A DNA stretch of 64,000 nucleotides from NCBI GenBank assembly GCA_910584875.1, contig CAJUDA010000002.1, positions 78,651-142,650 on the forward strand. Direction: 5' to 3'. Position 1 is the stretch's first letter, and every line of letters starts with the position of its first letter. Shown here one piece after another: positions 51,618-60,064 of this stretch. The position numbers were made by a program, and so were the translations under genes. Below the pieces are notes generated by a model, which was given only the letters and a program-made list of their open reading frames with translations, searched no databases and had not been told where the DNA came from. This stretch comes from an uncultured Eubacterium sp. Its GTDB lineage: Bacteria; Bacillota; Clostridia; Lachnospirales; Lachnospiraceae.

Positions 51618-52721
51618 TTGATCAAACGATATTTTGTACGTACAAGTTCATTAAAAAAGGGAATGCGGATCGACCAGAACATCAAAGACCGCCTCGACCG
51701 TACCCTGGTAGCACGGGGAACGATCCTGGATGATTACGTCATCGAGGGGATACGCAAACGCGGTATCCACGGTGTATACATAAGCGAAGGGGCAGAGGAC
51801 CTCAAACCGGTAAAGGAAGAAGAAACTCTGACTCCTTTAGTGCGCCACAATATCGAAAAAGCCCGTACAGAAGACCCTGTGAAAGTCAGGCTTTCCGAAA
51901 GTGTGAAAAAAAGAGTGTCCGAGGGGATCCAATACCTGTATAACAACAGTGACTCCAAAGAATTTACCGACGCCTCCAACCGGATCACTACCGATCTGAT
52001 GAAGGCGATCGATGACAATGACGCTCTCGCTGTCGATATCAGTACCTTAAAGACAAGTGATGAATATACGTTTAAGCACAGTGTCGACGTTGCCACTATG
52101 TCTATGATCATTGCAAAAAAACTGGGCATGTCCTCTAAGGATGTATACAACATCGGCGTTGCCGGACTGCTCCATGATATGGGTAAATCTAAAATCCCAC
52201 TGGAGATCCTCAATAAACCGGCAAGACTGAACGATGAAGAATTTGCCATTATGAAAAAACATTCCGAGCTGGGCTATATGATCCTGAAAGAGAAAGAAGA
52301 GTTTTCGACCGAGATTTCCCTTGCTGTCCTCCAGCATCACGAAAAAATGAATGGCAAAGGCTATCCTTTTGGCTATAAGGACGACCAGGTCATCCCCTAT
52401 GCCCGGATCCTCTCCGTATGTGACGTCTATGACGCCCTGGTGACAGAACGTCCCTACAAAAAACCATTTACCCAGCGAAACGCGATTGAACTGATCATGT
52501 CCATGACGGACGAGCTGGATATCACCGCCATGCGCGCCTTTCTCGCCACGGTGATCCTCTATCCTGTGGACTCCACCGTCACACTCAGTAACGGAGAAAA
52601 AGCCCGGGTCGTGGAGAACATAGAAAACTCGGTTCTGCGTCCTACCGTCGTCGGGCTTAAAAGTGGTATTGTCTATAATCTGTCCGGAGATCTCTCCTGT
52701 GCGAACATCGTTATCGAATAA
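51618..52721 (+). CDS. HD-GYP domain protein (cyclic-di-GMP phosphodiesterase-type)
   Basis: A 367-residue cytoplasmic protein starting at TTG with AGGGGG 8 bases upstream. Residues 1-60 form a DUF3391-like N-terminal part; the HD-GYP core (about 140-330) has His154, HDMGK at 186-190 and GYP at 248-250 within HHEKMNGKGYPFG. HD-GYP enzymes hydrolyse c-di-GMP. The C-terminal 60 residues are PilZ-like in layout but not clearly so. Divergent from the por operon and convergent with the cyclophilin gene. Confidence 0.93.
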   Translation: MIKRYFVRTSSLKKGMRIDQNIKDRLDRTLVARGTILDDYVIEGIRKRGIHGVYISEGAEDLKPVKEEETLTPLVRHNIEKARTEDPVKVRLSESVKKRVSEGIQYLYNNSDSKEFTDASNRITTDLMKAIDDNDALAVDISTLKTSDEYTFKHSVDVATMSMIIAKKLGMSSKDVYNIGVAGLLHDMGKSKIPLEILNKPARLNDEEFAIMKKHSELGYMILKEKEEFSTEISLAVLQHHEKMNGKGYPFGYKDDQVIPYARILSVCDVYDALVTERPYKKPFTQRNAIELIMSMTDELDITAMRAFLATVILYPVDSTVTLSNGEKARVVENIENSVLRPTVVGLKSGIVYNLSGDLSCANIVIE

Positions 52722-52731
52722 ATATCTGTCG

Positions 52732-53436
52732 TCAGTCTATCACTTTGATACTCTCGATCACCGGCTGCTCGTCCTTGTTGATCGTTCCATTATCATCAAT
52801 CGGTTTTGCGTCAAAACATATCTTATCCACTACTTTGATTCCTTTTGTCACCTTCCCAAATGCCGCATACTGTCCATCCAGCTGTTTGGAATCCTGATGC
52901 ATGATAAAGAACTGGGAACTTGCGCTGTCCGGAAGCTGGGAACGCGCCATGGACAGGGTCCCTCTGACATGGGAAAGATCATTCTCCACCCCGTTCGCTG
53001 AAAATTCTCCCTTTATGGTTTCCTCTGCGCCACCGGTTCCATCTCCATTCGGATCTCCACCCTGTATCATAAAACTGGAAATAATGCGGTGGAACGTAAG
53101 TCCATCATAAAAGCCCTCGCCAGCCAGTTTGATAAAGTTCGTCACCGTTACAGGTGCTTTATCCGCATACAAAACTGCTGTAATCGTACCGTAATTCTTT
53201 ACCTTGATCTTAACATGATGTTTTCCGGTAAGGGTCTTCCCGCTGTCAATCACCTGTTTCAGTTCTTCACTGAGACCACTCCCGCTTGCTGCCGCTTTGT
53301 CATCCGATTCTTTGTTGTCCGCTGCCGGCTGCGCCGGTGCTGATGTCGCTTTCGGCTGATCCTTGCCTTCGCCACAGCCTGTCACTCCCAATGCCATAAC
53401 TGCCATAACCATAAAAAATGCTACTATCCGCTTCAT
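52732..53436 (-). CDS. cyclophilin-type peptidyl-prolyl isomerase lipoprotein
   Basis: A 234-residue lipoprotein with lipobox GVTGC (Cys at residue 21), a charged linker and a cyclophilin domain (about 70-232) bearing GLTFHRIISSFMIQGGDP and ASSQFFIMHQD. It likely accelerates proline isomerisation of exported proteins at the outer face of the membrane. The usual active-site Arg and Gln are retained (FHRI, MIQGGD). AAGGAG precedes the ATG. Confidence 0.95.
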   Translation of the reverse strand: MKRIVAFFMVMAVMALGVTGCGEGKDQPKATSAPAQPAADNKESDDKAAASGSGLSEELKQVIDSGKTLTGKHHVKIKVKNYGTITAVLYADKAPVTVTNFIKLAGEGFYDGLTFHRIISSFMIQGGDPNGDGTGGAEETIKGEFSANGVENDLSHVRGTLSMARSQLPDSASSQFFIMHQDSKQLDGQYAAFGKVTKGIKVVDKICFDAKPIDDNGTINKDEQPVIESIKVID

Positions 53437-53479
53437 GTCTTTCTCTCCTTATCACTTATTTTTTAGCGTTAATCATTTA

Positions 53480-54082
53480 CTACGCCAATTCTTTTTTTAT
53501 CGCCGCCAGAAGCTCCGGATACTCCTCATATGCCGCCAGCTCCGGATGATCCTCCCGGATCGAAGCCGGACTCTTAAATAAAAACCCTGCCTTGCTGGCT
53601 TTGATCATGCCAAGGTCATTATAACTGTCACCGCTTGCGATCGTTTCATAACCAATGGACTGCAATGCCTTCACTGTCGCATATTTAGAATCACTGATCC
53701 GCATTTTGTATCCTGTTATCCTTCCATCGTCCGCCACCTCCAGCGAATTGCAAAAGATCGTGGGCCAGCCGAGCTTCTGCATCAATGGTCCTGCAAACTG
53801 GGTAAACGTATCACTGATTATGATGACCTGTGTCATCGTTCTCAATTCATCGAGAAATTCCTTTGCTCCGGGGATTGGATCGATCTTTGCGATCGTCTCC
53901 TGTATCTCTTTCAGTCCAAGACCATGCTCCTTCAAAACACTGAGACGCCATGTCATCAGCTTGTCATAATCCGGCTCATCCCGGGTCGTTCTTTTCAGTT
54001 CGGGGATCCCGCTCGCCTCAGCAAAGGCAATCCAGATCTCCGGCACCAGAACTCCCTCCAGATCCAAGCATACGATATCCAT
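53480..54082 (-). CDS. thrH: bifunctional phosphoserine phosphatase/homoserine phosphotransferase
   Basis: A 200-residue HAD-family enzyme with the ThrH-specific opening CLDLEGVLVPEIW, ISDTF (motif II) and ASGDSYNDLGMI (motif IV). ThrH moves phosphate from phosphoserine to homoserine and can replace SerB or ThrB. GGGAGG lies 9 bases before the ATG. It lies 43 bases downstream of nothing co-directional, so it is probably a single-gene unit. Confidence 0.9.
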   Translation of the reverse strand: MDIVCLDLEGVLVPEIWIAFAEASGIPELKRTTRDEPDYDKLMTWRLSVLKEHGLGLKEIQETIAKIDPIPGAKEFLDELRTMTQVIIISDTFTQFAGPLMQKLGWPTIFCNSLEVADDGRITGYKMRISDSKYATVKALQSIGYETIASGDSYNDLGMIKASKAGFLFKSPASIREDHPELAAYEEYPELLAAIKKELA

Positions 54083-54164
54083 ACTCTGTTTCCTCCCAAA
54101 TTGTCTGTTTGTAAAATCACTTCTGACATTATAGCATAAGTTTCCAGAATCTACAATGCTTTTT

Positions 54165-54235
54165 CAGCCACCCTCAGGGCAATCGCTTATTTGCCTGCAG
54201 CTCCCAGGGCGGCAGTATCATCCTATCATCAGTCC
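54165..54235. repeat. solo end of the fold-back element at the 3' end of feoB
   Basis: A 61-base part aligns without gaps to the outer end of fold-back copy 2 (reverse complement of 43321-43381), matching at 46 positions, including AGGGCAATCGCTT, CCTGCAG and GTATCATCC. No second arm is present. The last three codons and stop of feoB (GGATGATAC) lie inside the repeat, so the insertion, or a deletion that left one end, shaped the end of that gene. Confidence 0.65.
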
Positions 54236-56575
54236 CGCCAGCCGGACGATCAGGGCGCAGAGCCAGGCAATGCCGCACTGTAATATCACGATCCCTGCCG
54301 CCCATCTGCCACCCAGTTCCCGCCGGACAGAAGCGATGGCAGCCACACACGGCGTATACAACAGGCAGAACACAAGCAGCGACAGGGCTGAGAGCGGCGA
54401 AATAACTGCCATCAGGGCCCCTGTCGTGCCAAACAGCACGGACAGCGTCGAAACGACACTCTCTTTGGCGATAAACCCGGAGATCAACGCCGTAGAGATC
54501 CTCCAGTCGCCAAAACCAAGAGGAGCAAAGACTGGAGCGATCAAACCTGCCGCCACTGCCAGTATGCTATCCTGGGAATCTGCCACCATATTCATATGCA
54601 GGTCAAAGGTCTGGAGAAACCAGATAATGATCGCTGCCAGAAAGATAATGGTAAATGCCCGCTGTAGGAAATCCTTCGCCTTTTCCCACAAGAGGTGCGC
54701 CACATTTTTTAGACCCGGAAGGCGGTAGTTGGGCAGTTCCATGACAAAGGGCACTGCCTCGCCCTTAAACGCCGTATTCTTTGCAATCAATGCCGTCAGT
54801 ATCCCCACTGCGATACCGGTGAAATATAAAGCAACCATGACAAGTCCGGCGTACTTCGGAAAAAACGCTGCCGTGAAAAAGCCGTAGATCGGAAGCTTCG
54901 CCGTACAGCTCATAAAGGGGATGAGCATGATCGTCATCTTGCGGTCCCTTGCCGAAGGCAGGGTTCTGCTTGACATCACACCCGGTACAGAGCACCCGAA
55001 TCCGATCAGCATCGGCACAATGCTTCTGCCGGATAATCCGATCTTGCGCAGAAGCTTATCCATGACAAATGCCACCCGCGCCATATAACCGGTATCCTCC
55101 AGCAGAGACAAAAAGAAAAATAATGTCACGATGACCGGAAGGAAACTCAGCACGCTTCCCACCCCGTTAAATATCCCGTCTATGATCAGAGAATGTAACA
55201 CCTCATTCACATTCCATGCCGTGAGTCCGGCATCCAGAAGCTCCGTCAGTTTCCCGATCAATACCTCCAGCAGTTCCTGCATCCATGCACCCAGTACATT
55301 AAAAGTCAGCCAGAATACCAGCGCCATAATCCCGATAAAGGAAGGGATCGCCGTATATTTTCCGGTCAGTATCTTATCGATCTGCCGGCTGCGCTCCCGC
55401 TCCCTGCTCTCGCCCGGCTTCACGACACAGCACTCTACCAGTCTGCCGATAAAAGTAAATCTCATATCAGCGATAGCAGCCGAGCGGTCAAGTCCCCTCT
55501 CCTGTTCCATCTGGCAGATAATATGCTCCACCATCTCCTGCTCATTCTGCATGAGCTGCAGGGCATCCATGATCTGTGGATCCCCCTCTACCAGTTTCGT
55601 GGCGGCAAACCGCAGCGGGATCTGGGCGTTTTCGGCATGATCCTTGATCAGATGCATGATCCCGTGCAGGCAGCGGTGTACGGCCCCTCCATTTTCATTT
55701 TCGTCACAAAAATCCAGCCGTCCCGGACGTTCCTGGTATTTCGCCACATGCATGGCGTGGCTGATCAGTTCCTCAATGCCTTCATTTTTTGCCGCCGATA
55801 TCGGCACCACCGGGATCCCCATCATCTGCTCCATCTCGTTGATATCCACAGAACCGCCGTTTCCCCTGACTTCATCCATCATATTCAGCGCCAGCACCAT
55901 CGGGACGTCCAGCTCCATCAGCTGCATCGTCAGATACAGGTTTCTCTCAATATTCGTGGCGTCCACAATATTGATGATGCCTTCCGGCTTCTCATCCAGA
56001 ATAAACTTCCTTGATACGATCTCCTCACTCGTATAAGGAGAAAGTGAATAAATCCCCGGCAGATCCGTAACCTCTGCCCGTTCCTCTCCTTTGATCCTGC
56101 CGCTCTTGCGGTCTACCGTCACCCCCGGAAAATTCCCTACATGCTGGCTGGCGCCGGTCAGGTCGTTAAACAGCGTCGTCTTGCCGCAGTTCTGATTGCC
56201 GGCAAGGGCAAAAACGATCGGCGAGCCCTCCGGCAGCGGATGCTCATCCGCCCTGACATGATATCTGCCCCCCTCACCAAGCCCCGGATGCTCTGTCGCC
56301 TTTTTCCGTTTTTTCCGGTCTCTCTCTCCGCCAGCTTCCTGCGCGGAAAGCGAAAGAAGACTCACACCGATCTGCTGCGCATCCGCCAGGCGCAGAGTCA
56401 GTTCATAACCGTGGATCCGCAGCTCCATCGGATCTCCCATAGGTGCATATTTAACAAGAGTAACCTCTGATCCGGGTATCACCCCCATATCAAGAAAGTG
56501 CTGACGCAGTGCTCCCTCCCCGCCTACCGAATCAATCACGGCAGACTGCCCTGGCTGTAAATCCTTTAATGTCAT
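54218..56575 (-). CDS. feoB: FeoA-FeoB fusion ferrous iron transporter
   Basis: A 785-residue membrane GTPase. Residues 1-75 are a FeoA-like SH3 domain (TLKDLQPGQSAVID); after a charged linker the G domain begins ALAGNQNCGKTT (G1), with FPGVTVD, DLPGIYSL (G3) and NMMDE (G4). The C-terminal half has about eight spans with the two gate motifs, including IGFGCSVPGVM. It imports Fe2+. G1 has Gln and Cys in place of the common Pro and Ser. AGGAGG precedes the ATG. Iron is needed for the hydrogenase and Por clusters encoded nearby. Confidence 0.95.
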   Translation of the reverse strand: MTLKDLQPGQSAVIDSVGGEGALRQHFLDMGVIPGSEVTLVKYAPMGDPMELRIHGYELTLRLADAQQIGVSLLSLSAQEAGGERDRKKRKKATEHPGLGEGGRYHVRADEHPLPEGSPIVFALAGNQNCGKTTLFNDLTGASQHVGNFPGVTVDRKSGRIKGEERAEVTDLPGIYSLSPYTSEEIVSRKFILDEKPEGIINIVDATNIERNLYLTMQLMELDVPMVLALNMMDEVRGNGGSVDINEMEQMMGIPVVPISAAKNEGIEELISHAMHVAKYQERPGRLDFCDENENGGAVHRCLHGIMHLIKDHAENAQIPLRFAATKLVEGDPQIMDALQLMQNEQEMVEHIICQMEQERGLDRSAAIADMRFTFIGRLVECCVVKPGESRERERSRQIDKILTGKYTAIPSFIGIMALVFWLTFNVLGAWMQELLEVLIGKLTELLDAGLTAWNVNEVLHSLIIDGIFNGVGSVLSFLPVIVTLFFFLSLLEDTGYMARVAFVMDKLLRKIGLSGRSIVPMLIGFGCSVPGVMSSRTLPSARDRKMTIMLIPFMSCTAKLPIYGFFTAAFFPKYAGLVMVALYFTGIAVGILTALIAKNTAFKGEAVPFVMELPNYRLPGLKNVAHLLWEKAKDFLQRAFTIIFLAAIIIWFLQTFDLHMNMVADSQDSILAVAAGLIAPVFAPLGFGDWRISTALISGFIAKESVVSTLSVLFGTTGALMAVISPLSALSLLVFCLLYTPCVAAIASVRRELGGRWAAGIVILQCGIAWLCALIVRLAGLMIG

Positions 56576-56623
56576 GGTGATCTCCTCCTGTCTCTTTTGT
56601 CCCTGTCCCGCCCGTCAGCCGCA

Positions 56624-58558
56624 TTATCCATGGATCCTGATCCGGCTCTTTCCCGGCTTCAGATCCTGTAACGGTCCGGGCACCGGTGCCGTCGGTCTCT
56701 CTCTGCCCAGCATATCCCGGCAGATGACAACAGGCGTCCCGTCTGGATTTTCATACGCTGCCTCTGTAATCCTTGGTCTCCCGAGAACCTTTGTTGTGAT
56801 ATACGCAGTAGGCAGACTGAATGCCTCTTCTCCCAGTTCTGCTTCCAAATAGATCCCATCCTCTTCTTCCTTCAGCCGGACAATGTCTCGGTCACGGCCC
56901 TTCCAGGCATGTTCCTCTCTCGTAAAGCCCGCCGCCCCCTGAAGATAGACATTATTATCAATATATGCCGGCTGCCGGATACTCTCATACGTCTCAATAT
57001 CCGCCGCCCCGGCTTCCCAGTATCGCTGTACATACTCTTCCATGGAGACTACCGCTCCCTCATACGAACAGGTGCCATAGCAGCGCCCCTCTTCTTTCCC
57101 TCCCACAAAGATATTCTGATACCATCGGTCATCCGATCCATAGGTCGGCACGGTGCCGAGCAGTTTGGTGGAATGGGGAAAATGATACGGCGTCGACCGG
57201 TTCAGCACCGGATAGTGCGACATAAAGCCCATCACCAGATTATGGACATAGGCACCGCCCTGCGCCGCATTTACGATACTGAACGGGGAAGCAAATATAT
57301 TATTATCCACCAGATACGGACCATGCGTCACTTCAATCATAAAATCCCGGTCATTGTGGTGAAACAGATTGCCGCTCACCCTGGTCCCCTGCGCCTGCCA
57401 GTCCAGCCAGGTTCCGAGGCTGCAGTGATGGATATGGTTGTCATGGATCTGTACGTCGATCGCCGCATGGAGCTTGATCCCGGCGATCTCGTGACCATAA
57501 AATTCATGCTTTGTCCCGATATAATAAATTTCATTCTCGTATATTTCACTGAAAATACAGCCCAGATGCCCGACAATCCCTGTCTGCCCGCACTGATAGA
57601 TCGTATTTCCTCTCACGATATGCGAGCCGGTCTGCTCTTTGCTCCAGCCGATATCTGCCGCCCGGAACACTGACTCCATCTGATACTGATAGCCCGGTTT
57701 TTTGTGAAACTTTGTAAATTCATTGTCCCCGGTCGTATCCTCTTTCCCCAGACTGATGGCAGAGCATTTGGAATCATGCAGGATGTTGTTTTCAATGATC
57801 CAGCCTTTTGCCCAGTTTGGTCCCAGCATCCCTACCTGGTATGCCGTGGGCGGCGCCCAGTCCGTCGCCGCCTGTGCCATCTCAAACCCGCTCACGGTGA
57901 TATAATCCAGTCCCCGTTTTTCGGGATAAAAACAGCAGGGTCTCACATTGATCTCCACCAGCTCCTGGTTGGGATCCAGATCCCCGAAACCGGCATAGAT
58001 CGTCGTGGTGTCCACTCCTGCCTCACAGTACCACTGCATCAGGGAATCTTCCGCATTCCAGACCAGTTCTTTTCGCATCTCCCATGTCTCATAAGGGCTG
58101 TACTCCCTCCTGACAGGATGACGGACACTCTCCAGATCCGGCGCCTCAAACAACGATACCCCGTTGATATAGACATCTCCTGTGTGGACAAGGCTTTCCC
58201 TCGGATCGACCAGCCAGTCCCCGGAAATCTCTGTGGCATAGGGATTATAGTCACCAAACAGGGTATTATCGATCGTTGCCTTCCAGATTTGGTCCCCCAC
58301 CGGCTCCCAGCCGCAGATCTGCTCTGAGCCCTTGATCACCACCCTGCCGTCCCCGGCAGTACGGTATATGATCCGGCAGTTGTCATCCAGACCACCATAC
58401 CGCGGTTTTACCCACTCCCGGTATTCACCTGCATGTACCAGTATGGTATCTCCTGCCACAGCTTCATCTGCCGCCCGCTGTATCGTGAGAAACGGCTGCC
58501 TTTCATCTCCCTGGTTCCGATCCGAACCGTCTTTCGCTACATGGTAGATCTTACTCAT
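56624..58558 (-). CDS. GH120 beta-xylosidase, intracellular right-handed beta-helix
   Basis: A 644-residue protein without signal peptide, so cytoplasmic. The N-terminus (YHVAKDGSDRNQGDERQP) and beta-helix repeats match GH120, the family of XylC from Thermoanaerobacterium saccharolyticum, of almost the same length. In XylC the nucleophile Asp382 and acid/base Glu405 are 23 residues apart; here Asp386 (TWLDWQAQG) and Glu409 (DFMIEVTHGP) have exactly that spacing. It would release xylose from imported xylo-oligosaccharides. It lies between hydE and feoB, unusual partners, and no xylan transporter is nearby. Confidence 0.85.
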   Translation of the reverse strand: MSKIYHVAKDGSDRNQGDERQPFLTIQRAADEAVAGDTILVHAGEYREWVKPRYGGLDDNCRIIYRTAGDGRVVIKGSEQICGWEPVGDQIWKATIDNTLFGDYNPYATEISGDWLVDPRESLVHTGDVYINGVSLFEAPDLESVRHPVRREYSPYETWEMRKELVWNAEDSLMQWYCEAGVDTTTIYAGFGDLDPNQELVEINVRPCCFYPEKRGLDYITVSGFEMAQAATDWAPPTAYQVGMLGPNWAKGWIIENNILHDSKCSAISLGKEDTTGDNEFTKFHKKPGYQYQMESVFRAADIGWSKEQTGSHIVRGNTIYQCGQTGIVGHLGCIFSEIYENEIYYIGTKHEFYGHEIAGIKLHAAIDVQIHDNHIHHCSLGTWLDWQAQGTRVSGNLFHHNDRDFMIEVTHGPYLVDNNIFASPFSIVNAAQGGAYVHNLVMGFMSHYPVLNRSTPYHFPHSTKLLGTVPTYGSDDRWYQNIFVGGKEEGRCYGTCSYEGAVVSMEEYVQRYWEAGAADIETYESIRQPAYIDNNVYLQGAAGFTREEHAWKGRDRDIVRLKEEEDGIYLEAELGEEAFSLPTAYITTKVLGRPRITEAAYENPDGTPVVICRDMLGRERPTAPVPGPLQDLKPGKSRIRIHG

Positions 58559-58576
58559 CCTGATTCCCCCTTTATC

Positions 58577-59623
58577 TCATCCGATACGGCTGTCTCCCCG
58601 GTCTGTGACGATACAGTATCCCACAGATTCAACCCGGCGGCGCAGCTCGTCCAGATGCATTGCTGACTCTGCGCCCGTATGGATTTTATCATGATACAAT
58701 TCATATTTTGTGCGGACACTTTCTGGTGACAGGTTTGGCATCAGCACATTGGCTCCTGCCAGAAGTCCCCGCTCTCTCCCGTCCGGTGCGATCGTTCCCA
58801 GCGCCGTGGTCGCTGGCAGCAGCACCCCCGGAAACATCAGACGGAGTACCGCCAGCAGGATCAGTGTCAGGCGGCAGGAACCATCTGGTTCCCCGGCAAA
58901 AGGCGTGTCCGGATGGGAAAGATAGGGACCGATCCCGATCATATGCGGCCTGAGCTGCTGCAGAAATCGCAAATCCGACACAAGATTGTCCACTGTCTGA
59001 CCAGGAGATCCTACCATAAACCCGGCTCCGGTCTGATATCCGAGGTCGCGCAGTGTATACAGGCACTCCATACGGCTGCGCAGACTCATGTCCTCCGGGT
59101 GCAGACGCCGGTAATGGGATTCATCCGCCGTCTCATGACGGAGCAGATAACGGTCTGCTCCCGCCTCACGCCAGCACATGTATTCTTCCCTTGTCCGTTC
59201 TCCCACGGAAAGAGTGACGGCACAGGAAGGAAATTCTTTTTTTATGGAATGAATAACAGCTGCCAGCCGCTCCTTTGTATACCAGGGATCCTCGCCGCCC
59301 TGCAGGACAAAGGTGCGGAAACCAAGCCGGTATCCCTCCCGGACACAGCACAGGATCTCATCCGGCGTCAGGCGGTACCGCTCAGCCTTCGTATTACTTT
59401 TGCGTATCCCGCAATAATAGCAGTCATTTTGGCAGATATTGGTAAACTCGATCAGTCCCCGGACATAGACCGCTTTTCCATACTCTGCCTCCCGGACAGC
59501 CCTTGCCCTGGCAAACAATTCTTTTTCATCATCCGGCGTCAGTCCCTGTATCAGCTGAACAAGCCCGGCATTCGTCAGATCTCTCTCTTTTTCCAGTTTT
59601 TGTATCAATCCCCGGCTGGTCAT
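58577..59623 (-). CDS. hydE: [FeFe]-hydrogenase H-cluster radical SAM maturase HydE
   Basis: A 348-residue radical SAM enzyme with CQNDCYYC at residues 64-71, followed by GIRKSN and the TIM-barrel motifs FVLQGGEDPWYT, SVGERT, RHETAD and GFMVGSPGQT. HydE helps build the dithiomethylamine-bridged diiron subcluster. The start at 59623 (GGAGGGG 5 bases upstream) overlaps the preceding frame. hydF, hydG and a hydrogenase are not in the window. Confidence 0.95.
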   Translation of the reverse strand: MTSRGLIQKLEKERDLTNAGLVQLIQGLTPDDEKELFARARAVREAEYGKAVYVRGLIEFTNICQNDCYYCGIRKSNTKAERYRLTPDEILCCVREGYRLGFRTFVLQGGEDPWYTKERLAAVIHSIKKEFPSCAVTLSVGERTREEYMCWREAGADRYLLRHETADESHYRRLHPEDMSLRSRMECLYTLRDLGYQTGAGFMVGSPGQTVDNLVSDLRFLQQLRPHMIGIGPYLSHPDTPFAGEPDGSCRLTLILLAVLRLMFPGVLLPATTALGTIAPDGRERGLLAGANVLMPNLSPESVRTKYELYHDKIHTGAESAMHLDELRRRVESVGYCIVTDRGDSRIG

Positions 59624-59972
59624 GTTCCCCTCCATTTGTACACACTCTCTGACCATGCAGTTTTTTTGCCCGGTCAAATTTCAGCACCTGTTTTCTCCTG
59701 ACATTATCACCTACGGTATCCCGGTATTCCGCACTGACATAGCGCAGAATCTCCGGCAGGATCTCATCCACTCCCGGTACGTCAAAGTATACTGCCACTA
59801 CAACATAGTTCATCGGTCCCGTCTGGTACAACTGCAGATCAGCAAAATATTCTCCATAATGATTCTTCAAAAATCCATCAATGGTCTTCACAAGCTGACA
59901 ATAACGGTCCTGCCAGCCCGGATTCACATAAGACATACTGACATCATACAGATAACTTTCCGCTCTTTTCAT
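59529..59972 (-). CDS. hypothetical protein with probable A7 frameshift before hydE
   Basis: The frame as written codes for 147 residues and overlaps hydE by 95 bases. An A7 run (59667-59661) follows the codons for LKFDRA. Read one base back at the run, the frame continues as TAWSESVYKWRGT and stops at TGA in an ATGA overlap with hydE, the normal operon junction. So the true product is probably about 110-115 residues. The body (MKRAESYLYDVSMSYVN, then a YYVVVAVYFDVPGV-like strand) is not recognised. Slippage, a mutation or an assembly error would explain the run. Confidence 0.6.
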   Translation of the reverse strand: MKRAESYLYDVSMSYVNPGWQDRYCQLVKTIDGFLKNHYGEYFADLQLYQTGPMNYVVVAVYFDVPGVDEILPEILRYVSAEYRDTVGDNVRRKQVLKFDRAKKLHGQRVCTNGGEHDQPGIDTKTGKRERSDECRACSADTGTDAG

Positions 59973-60064
59973 ATAACATACCCCGGCAAAATCGCTTTCA
60001 TAATACTATATGCGACTGCCGGGATCAATGCCACTGATTTCTTCGTTCTGGCAGAGCCGGGAGG

